Both the position numbers and the translations under genes were made by a program. Below, piece after piece: positions 47,318 through 58,460 of a stretch of DNA of 64,000 nt. Numbering within the stretch: position 1 is the stretch's first letter; every line of letters begins with the position of its first letter. The notes under the pieces were generated by a model that saw nothing but the letters and a program-made list of their open reading frames with translations, was not told the origin of the DNA and did no database searches. Source of the stretch: Lepidurus packardi (Eukaryota > Arthropoda > Branchiopoda > Notostraca > Triopsidae); contig JAKZAN010000002.1 in the NCBI GenBank assembly GCA_023053545.1, positions 5,378,375-5,442,374 on the forward strand, given 5' to 3'.

Positions 47318-50300
47318 ATGCTCATTCTCAAGACCCTAGTGCTATCTTGTGCCTTAGGTAAGAGCTAATACTTAGTAACGCAGTAATACGGAAATCAAAA
47401 CGATTTGAAGCTGAAATAAACAATTTGTTCGATATTTTGAATGCAATTTTCGTAAAGTTTCGCTTTCAGTTCTGTAACTATTTGTCACTTCTGTCAACGT
47501 TTTTCAGTTCTGTAAATATTAGATTAAGTTCTGTACATTTTAGGTTAAGAAGTTGTGACAGTTTTGAATGCAGATTCTATAATATTTCATTTCGTTTAGT
47601 GTATTCCCGTACCAATACTTTGGAAGTTGTAAACGTCACGGGTACACCGGCCACCGCAGTGTTTAGACCAACTGAAAATGAGGACGATGTCGAAGTTTTT
47701 GTTCCCGCTGACAAAGGACCCAAAATTGTAATTTTTTTCTTTTCTTTTCCCCTCAATAAAGGGCTTGTGCCAATTTGGTTGTTTTTATGCAACTTTTTCC
47801 TAGGTTTTACACCCTTGGCGCTCAGACCGTCCAGCTAGTCAGACTTACATGGCGAAATTAACTGCGCAAAATATGGCAACGAGTAAGTGATTAGTGTTTT
47901 TTCCCCTTTTTTGCATTCAGAACATACTCATGTGTGTTTTTTCCCCTCTTCGCTTGCATATTTCAGCATTAGGAGCAAGGTAATACATACAAAAGCTCGA
48001 TAAAGGTCGCATGTCTCTCTCTTTTCTATTACGATGCATATGATACACTCTGCTCTTCCCATGGTATATAGTGTCCATTAACCTCATTTTTCTTCACACA
48101 AAAGGTGGCATGCTGTAGTGGATTTCCTCCCCGACTCTATCAAGAACACTTTAATGGAAATGCCGACCAATATTTCAGACAACGACTTGAAGCGATTAGA
48201 CACGACCTCCATTGGCGCTGTACCAGTATGTTATTAATATTCTTCAATAAATCCCTGAACTTTCGAAACTTTATTTCTTATTTTTTATTTTATTTTTCTA
48301 TGGTCTTTCAGCAAGAGCTGCTGCGTGTGCTTAATTCCACCCAAGTTGTAACCATCATAAGGGGATTCCAGGAGAAAGCAAGTTATCGCGACGCTGCAAA
48401 AGCCTTCGAAATGTTGGGCAAAGCACTTAACACATCTCAAGTTGTCCAGTTAGTGTCGCAGGTCCAACTTAACAACGTACTTCATTTGCATCATTTCAAT
48501 TACGTAAGTTAACAGTCAACTATTCTTGTGTTAGCGTTGCAGCAGGGATGTCCAAGCCATGTTTAGACAAGCACTTCGCTATTTGGACACGCCTGACAAT
48601 TGGAATGCGCAATTATGGATGGAAAAGAAGTACGACACGATCGCCCCTTTGTTTCCTGCGGATTTGTTAATGCGGGTAGAAGACCAAGGCGTTGCCCGTC
48701 GATTGTAAGTAATAAGAAAAAAACCCATCAATTCTCCTTAATTGATCAAAATCGTTATTTAAAATTTGTGTATTATAGACTAGTCAGGCTCTCTAAAGGT
48801 AACGATGGTTCTTTTGGCTGTGGAATGACTGGCGTGACGAATCCGTCAGGCGCGTCCGTGTCGGAGCAAATTGTGCACATTCATCGTGTCATGCTAAAAC
48901 TTATAATGGCGGCCTATGGCCGCCAAAGCGAATGGACACCGGAAGTGCTTCGCGACTACTCTGATATAACTGCTTCTATGACGATCCAATCCTTACAGTC
49001 CATAAAAGCCAGCGTTATTGGGGACACCATTCCTGACTTGTCTCTTGTAAGCATAAATGCTTATTAATATCATAAGATATGATATATTACCATACTACAT
49101 AAGATTCTAACATAGTATTCTAATACTACATACTTTGGAAACTTTTAGTTTTACTAATACTATTATACTATTATTATTATATTATTAATATTATAAGTAA
49201 TACTAGGATACTATTACTATACTATAAGATTCTAACATAGTATTCTAATACTACATACTTAGGATACTTCTAGTTTTACTAATACTATTATACTATTATT
49301 ATTATTATATTGTTATTATTAATATTATAAGTAATACTAGGATGCTTTACTATACTATAAGATTCTAACATAGTATTCTAATACTACATACTTTGGATAC
49401 CTTTAGTTTTACTAATACTATTATACTATTATTATTATTGTTATTATATTGTTATTATTAATATTGTAAGTAATACCAGGATACTATTACTATAAACATT
49501 ACTATTATTGCAGAATACGGATTGGGATAACGCCCAAGGATATACATTAGCCTCCAGATGGGCCGAAAATATGGGCTATACATTTAATACCATGACTGAT
49601 TCTGTATTTGGCAGCGAATTGGACAGGTTAATTTATACTTGCAATTCACTGCGATTTAGCTAATATTTTAAAACTTTTGTCATTCATAGATTGGGGCAAA
49701 TTATGCCGTTTTTCGTGCCAGAGCTACTACCAAGAATGAACGCGAGTCAATCTGCAACTCTGGTCAGAAGCTGGGCGGACGCGATGGATCGTTGGCGAAA
49801 CCAAGGTGGACGCTTGCCACCTCGCACAGCTTCAGCTTTACTTCAATACAAGCTGCAGAATATGCCCGCCATTACGGCGATGACCTTACAGGATTTCAAT
49901 CGTTTAGCGCCCAGTAACATGGGGCCGAGCATTCTGAAAGTTGGACCTCGTACTTTGTTAAACGCTGCAGAAAAAGTCGGATTCCTGACGTCGGATGTAC
50001 TCAGGCGATTGGTGGCTGATGACTCGGGTGGCATGCTGCGGAAGGGAGATGTAAGAGTTACACTTTTTTCAAGATATTTTTTGCTTTTTTCGTAGAAATT
50101 TCCATTTTATTACTATTAATAATAATTATTATTAAAATGTCCATTTTATTATTATTATTTATTTAAGCTGAGACGTCTTGGAACGCTGGCAGTCAAAGCG
50201 AACAGGATTGGCAACAAGCTTGATGTACGCAATATGCCTGGCCCGTACATGCCAAGTACTCCAGTGTCGGACATGCAATCATTGAGTGCTAACGAGCTTA

Positions 50301-53300
50301 TCGATTCTCTTAAAGCTCTAAACGAGAATGCGGGTGCCTTGAGTGCTTATCAGGTGTTTACGGTGGTCTCCAAAGTAATTTGTCTTTTTTCGCAATTATT
50401 AAGTCGCAACCATAAAGGAATTTTCTGTAAATGCAAGGTGAGGGAGAGCACGACTATGGTTAATATAGCGTCAGCAGGATTTGGACCAGTTTTTAAGGAT
50501 ATAATTCCTGTAAACGAACTAAAAGCGTCTGGGCTAACTTTAGCTAATATAGCTAGCTTAGCTTCGGATATGCCTGCAGATTCTCCTACAGTAATATCAA
50601 CTTCTGAGGTTACTTTTGGCTGATTTTGGGAGGGGATTCTTTAGAGGCTCGTGTACTCGCAAATGAAGATGGGAAACAAAGATCTGACTTATACGGATCT
50701 GCAGAAAGATCCGTTGTTGGTAGCCACTTTGACGACTGCTCGGATTGCCAATATAAACTTGCAAGATACTCCGGATATTGCGTGGACAGTACGGAACGCG
50801 GCTCAAGGACCGAATGTTCAAACAGTACATCCGTATTTAGCATCGTAGTAGCTTAATTATGGTGTTAACGTATTTTTGTTACAGATTCGAGCGTTACAAT
50901 CAAAATTGAAGAGTTATACCAAAGTGAGACGGGTGGATATTGCGGATAGTGACTCCAGTATCTTGGAAAACACCTGGCTATCGAATATCGACTTGTATCC
51001 TGCCACTGTAATTGCAAGTTTTAGGTAATTCAGTTTCAAGTTTGTTTGTATGGGCGTTGCCTGACAGTTGTTTTTACGTATGTTAGTTCGGAAGCTTTGA
51101 CAAATACGAATGACGCCAAGAAGGTAGAGATTTTAAGAGGATTGGGGAATCTTCCATTGGCGGATTACTATTCTATTCCCAAGAATAAACGCCGTGTTCT
51201 TATTCAAAATGGACTCAAAGCGTTGGTAAAATTTTTGAATATTTGAAATTTATTAGTGTGTTTTAAAATAGGTTCATTGAAAGCAGATATTAAGCTTGCT
51301 TATATAGGGTAAGAACACGGGAGAGCTAACTGACGCTGATGTGGTATTACTGGGGAATGCTGTGCTGGATTTAGTGAGCTCGGAAATCAAACGACTTACG
51401 TATCGTTCGTTGGAATACGCTTTGCCAATTTTACAGGCAAGTCCGCTTTCATTCATTTATTTACGCCGGTGGTGGGAAGACTAACAACTCCCATATGGTC
51501 TAGTGGCTAGGATACCTGGCTTTCACCCAGGAGGCTCGGGTTCGATTCCCGGTATGGGAAAATTCTTTTTCATCTTTTTTTTTTATTTTATATTGCCATA
51601 ATTTCATTATTTATATAACTTCTGACCTAAAATTGTTTTCGCAACTTTTAAGATAATTTAATTATATAGATTATATAGTAGATAATATAGATTTCCAAGA
51701 AATTATATTTAAACGTAGCATTTGTAGATCTTTTTCAATGTTCAAACAAGGTTTTAGATTGAAATTGTTTAATTGAACTATGCAAAAAGATAGAGAAGCA
51801 AAGAGAAAAAAGTAATTCCCATACCGGGAATCGAACCCGAGCCTCCTGGGTGAAAGCCAGGTATCCTAGCCACTAGACCATATGGGAGTTGAAGAACTAC
51901 TACTTTGCTTACGACTGATTCTCACACATTGCTAGTTGAATATAACAAAACATGAGAAAGTTGCGTAAAAAAAATCTTCCCATACCGGGAATCGAACACG
52001 AGCCTCCTGGGTGAGAGCCAGGTATCCTAACCACTAGACCATATGGGAGTTTGAAACTGGGACTTCTTTTTTGGAGCGACAGCATTGCGACTACTTTAAA
52101 GAAATAAATAAGTGGTAAAAATGCGAAAAGAAAATTCCCATACCGGGAATCGAACCCGAGCCTCCTGGGTGAAAGCCAGGTATCCTAGCCACTAGACCAT
52201 ATGGGAGTTGTTATACTATTGGCTAATTTATGAAGCAGTTGGGCTTAGTTGGCCAAATCTTGCAGAAATATTTCTTGAAAAAAGGATTTTTCTAAATTCG
52301 GATCAAAACCTAACCTCCCGGGAAAGAGGTAAACTATTGGACCTAAACGAGCTAGTATTAAAAATAGTTATTCAAGGCCGGTAAACATTAAAGTCTTTCT
52401 AGACTTTTAAATTATTTTTTCAAGAAAATCTAAAACAAATTACTGACAAATATTTTTCTGAAAGGCACAGAATTAGATTCTTAAAAGAATTTTCCCATAC
52501 CGGGAATCGAACCCGAGCCTCCTGGGTGAAAGCCAGGTATCCTAGCCACTAGACCATATGGGAGTTATCTTGTAAGAAAGACATTTCTGAAGACTTCCGC
52601 GCATTGTTAGCTAAATTCTGCAGCAATTTAGACGCAAAAAAACATTCCCATACCGGGAATCGAACCCGAGCCTCCTGGGTGAGAGCCAGGTATCCTAACC
52701 ACTAGACCATATGGGAGTTGGGAAACGTAACTTTATTTCTGAAGCTAGTATATCCTAATTGTCTTTTAACTAATTAAGTATTTCAAAACAAAAAAAGATA
52801 TTTCCCATACCGGGAATCGAACCCGAGCCTCCTGGGTGAAAGCCAGGTATCCTAGCCACTAGACCATATGGGAGTTATTATGGAAAAGAGACATTTCTGA
52901 AGACTTTGCGTATTGCAAGCTAAATTCTGCAATAATTTAAATTCTGCAAAAATGTTCCTGTGCTGGAAATCGAACCCGAGACTCCTGGGTGAGAGCCGGT
53001 ATCCTAACCACTAGGTCATATGGCTCATATTGACGATATTGTTGGAAAGCGTAACGTTATTTCTGCAGCCCAGTTGCTCTTAAATTAATTAATTAAATTA
53101 TAAGTAGCGAAAAAGATATTTCCCATACCGGGAATCGAACCCGAGCCTCCTGGGTGAAAGCCAGGTATCCTAGCCACTAGACCATATGGGACTTGAAGAA
53201 TTACAACCTCTTAGCTTACATGTTGAGAGATTGCTGCTAGAACTAAATATAACTAAGCTCGGCAAGGGATGTAAAGAAAAAAAAATATTCCCATACCGGG

Positions 53301-56211
53301 AATCGAACCCGAGCCTCCTGGGTGAGAGCCAGGTATCCTAACCACTAGACCATATGGGAGTTGCGTATGAATCCAGGATTGTATGCTCCGCCCATAATGA
53401 CCATTGGCACTCTCCGAATGTTATGACGAAATTCAAAGTTGAAATTCATTTAGAATCCATTTTATATTTGGTTGAAACCTTGTCTCAACCAAAAAGAGAA
53501 CAAAGAGATCGTACTTAAACTAACCCCGATTTTCCTTGTAAATATCAGGTAGTAAAACCATCCAATCGGCTAAATTTAGTCATTCATTGTTGCATCGATT
53601 CGCTTTGCCAAAGCAGGCCGAAGGAACGCCAGGAGTTCCCGCCTGAGCTTACGGGAAGCTTCGGAAGATTTTATTTTAGAGATTGTACGTAAAATAATCA
53701 AGAAAAATACCTGATATAATTCAGAGAAAGTTAAATTTGAATTAAGAAAACAAGTAAAGTATTTTGGAAACTAAATCAGGCAATTAACATCCACAAAAAA
53801 AGAGAGAAAAAAGTAATTCCCATACCGGGAATCGAACCCGAGCCTCCTGGGTGAAAGCCAGGTATCCTAGCCACTAGACCATATGGGAGTTGAATGTTTT
53901 CTACCATAGGGGCATTATAAAAGATTTTTTGCACAAAAGCAGCTGAATCTGAAAGATAATGCAAGTCTCCTTTATACTAAAGACTTTATTAATTGTACGC
54001 AGGGCCATAGCGAAGTTTTCCCTGGACTTTTGGTTCGACCTTGTTTAACGGCTGATCAAAGGAGTGCAATTTTCGACCGTTTGAAAGCAAGCTATGGGTA
54101 ATACTCACCATTTTCAAATATTAACTTTTGATTTAACCCTTATTTTTCTCTTACTTGTATCTGATTATCCTTAGGAACCCCGGATCCTGGAATTCGGGAG
54201 TGATGGACGTCGTTTGCTGTTCGTTAGACTTGGTTCCGAAGGAACAATTAAGTTCCATTAGCCAAGACATAATTTTAGAGTGCCGTTGCGTGGTAGATAA
54301 CGAACCCCCCGCATATTTAGCCCACCTTCGCGATTCGTTGAACGTAAGGAAATCTAGGTCGGAAGTACTTGTCATTCCCAGGGTGTTAACCGACCTCCTG
54401 CTTAGGTAAATTGCCTTGCTGAGTTGGGCGGAAGCTTAGACGGTCTAACCGAAGGCTTGCAAAATGTAAAACGTCGTAAAGCTGAAGCTGCCCTAAGTGT
54501 TCAATCCTATTTTATGCAATCCTCCTCCAGCTCCGGCAATATGTATTACGGTCGGAAAAAGCGAGGTAAAAAACGTTTCCGCTTAATCTTTGTGTCTACT
54601 TTTAATTGGATACTTTCCCAGGTGTCATTCCCATGTCTTGCGATGTCGTTACTCTAAGTCAGTTTGGAGCGTCTGGATTCACGCCCACGCAATTAGAAAC
54701 TTTACGTGAAGATGACATGCGAAATTGTCTCTATGAGTTGGGCGTGCACGAATTGAGCAAGGAACAAGCGGAGACTCTCGTGAAACGACTGATTTTCGTA
54801 CGTTAATATGTTCAGGAGATGCTGCCTTAACTAAGGAAACTTGATCTCCTTAGACGTACAAAAGCGTAGTAGAAATTCCCAATATTGAAGCGCAGCAAAT
54901 GGGTTGGATCGCTCGCGCCATGAACGCAACTCTGCTCGGAGGTCTGGACATGTCTGACTCGGATGTGATTGCCTCCTTGGGAGTTAACAAGAAGTTCGAA
55001 AAAGATCAGGTAACTCATTAAGGCTTTACTTTAGCTCGGTATAGGCGATTAGCCTGGGGAAATTCGGACCATTTTTCTGAGAAAACCAGTGCATTTAACG
55101 AAAAAATTCTTTGACAAAACTCTTGCTAAAAACATTAACAAACATCAGTGCCATCTGTGACACTTTCTGTGACACAGTGCACATCTGTGACACATTTAAC
55201 GAAAAAATTCTTTGACAAAACTCTTGCTAAAAAACATAACAAACATCAACGCCATCTATGACACTTTCCTATCAATAAGCTAAGGTATACGGAAGCCTTA
55301 ACCGAATTCAGCCAAACGACAAAATATGAGTCAAATGGTTGGATTTATCTTTAGTTACAAGCCTTAGCTACGCTGGTCGAAACTAACTACGGAATAGCCA
55401 CATTGGGATCCTTCAACAGTCAAGAATTGGTTATGCTTGGCTACATTTTATGCGGTTACACTCCAGATAAGGTGCGTGGCATTACGGCCGTCTCGTACAT
55501 GAGCGCGTCAGTTAGATTGGGGCGACTTTATGGCTGCGACCCGACCGTCCTGTCAGCCTTAGCAAGCGTCGCTACTTCGGCTGCAGCGTACGGAGATCCT
55601 TCCACTTGGGATGCCGCCACAGTACGTTAAGTTTGTTTTTTTAATTTTAGTACGCATGTTTATGACCTACATCTATACTAATCCGTTGTGTTTCTGACAG
55701 GTAAGGACAGTTGGAGTAGTTATTGGCGGCTTGCGCGCTGAACAACTGAGTTCAATACCAACCGAATCACTAGCGGCGCTTACCCCTAAAGCCGTAGCTA
55801 GCATAGATCCGCAAAATTTCAAAGCTTTCAAGACAGAGCAGCTCCGAGCGTAAGTTATCTTGTTAGTAACGGCTCCATAAGTTATCTGCCGAAACAAAAT
55901 TGAATTCGCTGAAGCTTGAAGAGAAAAAAACTGTTAAAAAAGAGTGTTGCTACGTAGGTTCCCGTTGGCTGCAGCTCAAGCGATAACGCCCGATCAAAGG
56001 AATGTGTTAATTGGCGAAATGTCCGCTGCTCTGAATTGGGTCGTCTACGGCGATTCTTCAGGCTCAGCTTCGCTCGTCATGAGCAGTAGTGAGTAAAAAT
56101 CTTGATTTTTTAAAAATAAATTCATGAAATTTATTTAAAAATGTGAAACTTCTAGGTACGGCTTGCTTAGTCATTATGACGTTCCAATTCCTGAAGTATG
56201 CCTACAATTAA
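47318..56211 (+). CDS. Large secreted helical-repeat protein resembling mesothelin/otoancorin/stereocilin
   Basis: I reconstruct 25 exons from splice sites: 47318-47357, 47600-47727, 47804-47882, 47967-47979, 48105-48225, 48312-48503, 48535-48704, 48779-49046, 49514-49626, 49690-50050, 50168-50374, 50438-50590, 50645-50824, 50885-51024, 51087-51225, 51308-51436, 54003-54097, 54175-54343, 54406-54565, 54622-54797, 54854-55009, 55355-55621, 55701-55849, 55958-56088 and 56156-56211. They join in one frame of 1,263 residues. The N-terminus is a signal peptide (LILKTLVLSCALG). The body is a chain of short helical units with repeated leucine spacing and words such as LSANELIDSLKAL, ITAMTLQDFNRLAP, MSDSDVIASLG and TPTQLETLRE. 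This is the style of the mesothelin superfamily of extracellular, often GPI-anchored proteins. The hydrophobic end (CLVIMTFQFLKYAYN) after a Ser-rich stretch fits a GPI-anchor signal. Individual exon ends could be off by a few bases; family placement is tentative. Confidence 0.72.
49080..49510. repeat. AT-rich tandem array in intron 8 of the mesothelin-like gene
   Basis: Three copies of a unit of about 120-135 bp contain AAGATTCTAACATAGTATTC, AATACTACATACTT, TTTTAGTTTTACTAATAC and runs of TTATTA. They fill almost the whole 467-bp intron. Copies differ mainly in the number of TTATTA units. Confidence 0.88.
51489..51560 (+). tRNA. tRNA-Glu (anticodon TTC), the only plus-strand copy
   Basis: A 72-nt cloverleaf with acceptor TCCCATA/TATGGGA, an anticodon arm with CTTTCAC and T-arm CGGGTTCGATTCCCG. 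It is sense to the host gene and followed by TTTTTCATCTTTTTTTT, a strong Pol III terminator. Confidence 0.97.
51816..51887 (-). tRNA. tRNA-Glu (anticodon TTC)
   Basis: A 72-nt copy identical over the body to the plus-strand gene. The minus-strand downstream side has a TTTTTT run (plus AAAAAA at 51806-51811) as terminator. Its left flank (GAGAAAAAAGTAA) matches that of the copy at 53817. Confidence 0.97.
51977..52048 (-). tRNA. tRNA-Glu (anticodon CTC), T-stem mismatch
   Basis: An intact 72-nt fold with anticodon CTC. The T-stem carries one change (CGTG in place of CGGG before TTCGA), giving a mismatched pair. The gene may be weak or starting to decay. Confidence 0.88.
52135..52206 (-). tRNA. 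tRNA-Glu (anticodon TTC)
   Basis: An intact 72-nt copy with the consensus body. A T run lies on the minus-strand 3' side (plus AAAA just left). Confidence 0.96.
52492..52563 (-). tRNA. tRNA-Glu (anticodon TTC)
   Basis: An intact 72-nt copy with the consensus body. Its upstream flank (right side on plus) is duplicated beside the copy at 52802. Confidence 0.96.
52645..52716 (-). tRNA. tRNA-Glu (anticodon CTC)
   Basis: An intact 72-nt copy. It differs from the TTC copies at the anticodon and at one D-arm base (GGTTAGGA in place of GGCTAGGA). Confidence 0.96.
52802..52873 (-). tRNA. tRNA-Glu (anticodon TTC)
   Basis: An intact 72-nt copy with the consensus body. Its flank is shared with the copy at 52492. 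Confidence 0.96.
52955..53025 (-). pseudogene. Degraded tRNA-Glu (CTC) copy
   Basis: The B-box region (TCGAACCCGAG on plus), anticodon arm and D-arm are recognisable. The acceptor stem no longer pairs (TTCCTGTGC against CATATGGCTC), one base is missing in the anticodon arm and the T-stem is altered. Probably not functional. Confidence 0.85.
53120..53191 (-). tRNA. tRNA-Glu (anticodon TTC)
   Basis: An intact 72-nt copy with the consensus body. The 5' flanking base differs from the others. Confidence 0.96.
53288..53359 (-). tRNA. tRNA-Glu (anticodon CTC)
   Basis: An intact 72-nt copy with the same D-arm variant as the other CTC copies. A long T run lies on its 3' side (plus AAAAAAAA at 53278-53285). 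Confidence 0.96.
53817..53888 (-). tRNA. tRNA-Glu (anticodon TTC), last of the cluster
   Basis: An intact 72-nt copy, about 115 bp before the acceptor of the host intron. Its 3' flank shares GAGAAAAAAGTAA with the copy at 51816, so the two ends of the cluster appear related by duplication. Confidence 0.97.
55087..55270. repeat. Direct duplication, about 75-bp unit, in intron 21 of the mesothelin-like gene
   Basis: Blocks at about 55090-55172 and 55194-55268 share CATTTAACGAAAAAATTC, TTTGACAAAACTCTTGCTAA and GCCATCT-TGACACTTTC. The CATCTGTGACAC word also recurs between them. Confidence 0.85.
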
Positions 56212-56742
56212 GGAAGATGTTCCGCAATCTAGCACATGTGATACTTTGCACACAACTGGCACTAAGTCAAGATCTCCGAAAGGAGATAAAAACTTGTATT
56301 CTTACATTATACATACACGCTCGAAATCTGGGTCTCTGAAACCTTACTTCCTTAAATATACGCCCTGATTTTCCCCTAAAAACACGCCATAATGAATGGA
56401 AAAAGTGACGGTGGAAAGCTTCCTGACCAACAAAATTGGGTTTCGATGAAAAATTTTTGTTTGACTGTTTGTCTTGCTTGGCTGGGAGGTTTTGACGTTG
56501 ATTTAGGCACATCGCTGCAAGCTTTTGATCTTCCAGTGCTGGTAGAAGCCAAATGGGCTAGTCCCTTGATCCGTAAGCCGGAAGTCTTCATTATACCGAG
56601 ACGCAAACATGAACCAGCTCCTTTGCCTTAAATAGATCTTATTTGGTGTCCTATCAGTCAGTATTCGTTAAAGGGTGAGCTTGACAGTTTCGTGCTTTTG
56701 AGTTTAGTGGGTTGGATCCCTTTGTGGGTAAACCTAATAAAA
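56212..56742. other. Intergenic between the mesothelin-like and CUB-type genes
   Basis: It contains one open frame (56392-56631, 79 codons) with no recognised homologue; it may belong to the 3' UTR of the upstream gene. The downstream end holds the promoter of the CUB-type gene. Confidence 0.5.
56628..56660 (+). promoter_or_regulatory. Candidate core promoter of the CUB-type gene
   Basis: A TATA-like TTAAATAG at 56628-56635 is followed, about 28 bases later, by TCAGTCAGT at 56654-56662. TCAGT is the arthropod initiator consensus. Transcription would start near 56656, giving an 87-base 5' UTR. Confidence 0.4.
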
Positions 56743-58447
56743 ATGCAGACGCAAAGTCTAATCATAGTGTTTGTGTTTTGTATTTGGGTAAGCCACGTTG
56801 AAGGGCGTGGAGCGAGTGTGTTTAAAAACAAGAGTGGTAGCATTGCTCCGACCAAGAATTCGACCAGCGAACGTCAATCTAGACGTAAATATCTTATTAC
56901 AGTTTTTTTACTCGAAGGGAAGTAATTTGGTAGTATTTTAGTTCTGTCCTTGTTCTCAATCGTGCGGTTCAGCAATGATGCGTGTTTGGGTGCTAATGGT
57001 GACAATGGCACGTGCTTAACGTCCACAGAATGTACGCAAAGTGGTGGTACAGCATCTAGTTCATGTGCATCTGGTTTTGGCGTGTGTTGTCTTGGTAAGT
57101 TTACAATCATAGCTTTGTTTGGCAGCATTCAAGCTATAACTCTTCTCACCTTGTTTTGCTTATGTTCGTTCATGTAGTTTATCTTTCGAGATGCGGTGCT
57201 ACCGCCAAACGAAACTGCACGTACTTCAGGAACACGAATTACCCATCCAATTACAATACCCAGGGTCAATGCTTAGTTACCGTCTCCAAGACTGACGATA
57301 GTACTTGCCAATTACGGTATTCTATAGTTTCTAAACGGACAATGAATGGCCTCGTGCCCTGAACTTGAATTCTTATTATTTTTTTTCCTTAGCTTGGATT
57401 TTATGGCATTCTCTATCGCTCAACCTGATCCCCAAGATCAGCGATGTGTGCAAGATTTGTTTGTCGTCACTGGAGCAGGAACGAACGTGCCCACCATATG
57501 CGGCGACAATACAGGACAACACAGTAAATCATTTTCTGCCAATGCTGCATTATTCGAACTTATAATGTATGATCACTATTATGATTGTGTTGTTTTGCAG
57601 TGTACTTGGATATGGGCACTACAAGTTCGATATCCCTGGGTTTCATAACGAGTGGGACTAACACGAGCCGCACATGGAATATAAAGCTTACTTATATCCC
57701 ATGTGATTCAAGAGCTGCAGGTAAAATACTCCTTTTTATGTCGTTTCGAGATGAATGTAATGGGTCCTTTCTTTGTCGTAGCTCCGCGGGGTTGTTTGCA
57801 GTACTTTACAGACGCAACTGGAACCATAAAAAGTTTCAACTACCAAGCCGTGGCCATAAGTACAGGTGCTACTGATCCTCGAACTACAGGACGTCAACTG
57901 TCTAATCAGGACTACACGGTTTGCATTCGCAATAATCAAGTAGAATTGCCCCGTTAAAAGTATTGCCTAAAGATTGACGGACTGATTCTGTTCAAGGGTT
58001 ATTGCGGAATCTGCTATACAGCCTGCGCCGACACCACGAATACGGCATTGAAGTCCTCGTTTACGGTCTCCGGAGATCCACGGACCCAAGCAGCTAATAC
58101 TGATAGTGCATGCACCAGAGATTGGGTACAAATCCCTTGCGCGTCCAATGTGATGAACAGTGCCACGCAAACTGCAACACCTTCGCAACCATGCGCGTCC
58201 AAATTATGCGGCAGTGTATTCAACTCGCTTAATCTGCTTGGGGTCTCAGCTAGAGTTTACAGTAAGAAAGATAGGACAGCCTGGAGCGGAACATCCATGT
58301 CGTAATTTCTCTTATTTTCTAGGTTACACACTGCCATTCGAGATTAGGTATCATACGGACGACCTGGAAACCTCTGCAACGACTAGCTCAGATGTATCCA
58401 ACATGGGGTTTTGTTTAGAATATACGCAACAAACATGTTTTGGATAA
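56743..58447 (+). CDS. Secreted Cys-rich CUB-type protein of an arthropod family
   Basis: Eight exons: 56743-56884, 56942-57094, 57178-57316, 57393-57523, 57601-57720, 57782-57939, 57997-58261 and 58323-58447. They join in frame to give 410 residues. A signal peptide (LIIVFVFCIWVSHVEG) is followed by the family signature: LFSIVRFSNDAC, NGTCLTSTEC, GGTASSSCASGFGVCC. CUB-like domains follow, with CTYFRNTNYPSNYN near residues 111-124. The C-terminus GFCLEYTQQTC is also typical of this group of secreted arthropod proteins. The many paired Cys and NxS/T sites fit an extracellular protein. The biological role of the family is not known to me. The stop is followed eight bases later by AATAAA. Confidence 0.85.
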
Positions 58448-58454
58448 ATCGATA

Positions 58455-58460
58455 AATAAA
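58455..58460 (+). promoter_or_regulatory. Polyadenylation signal of the CUB-type gene
   Basis: AATAAA only eight bases after the stop codon, followed by a T-rich region. This gives an unusually short 3' UTR. Confidence 0.7.

Larger units (their letters stand above)
51437..54002 (+). other. Intron 16 (GC-AG) of the mesothelin-like gene, host of a tRNA-Glu cluster
   Basis: The intron is 2,566 bp, far longer than its neighbours. It starts CAG|GCAAGT and ends GCAG|GGCC. No GT donor nearby would keep the frame. It contains ten intact tRNA-Glu genes and one degraded copy, listed below. Spacers are AT-rich and some are themselves duplicated: AGACATTTCTGAAGACTT with GCTAAATTCTGCA follows both the copy ending 52563 and the copy ending 52873. 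Confidence 0.85.

Noticed and set aside
51489..53888. Regularly recurring 72-nt near-identical units that could suggest a CRISPR-like array
   Set aside because: Each unit folds as a complete tRNA-Glu, one is in the opposite orientation, spacing is irregular and the context is a eukaryotic intron.
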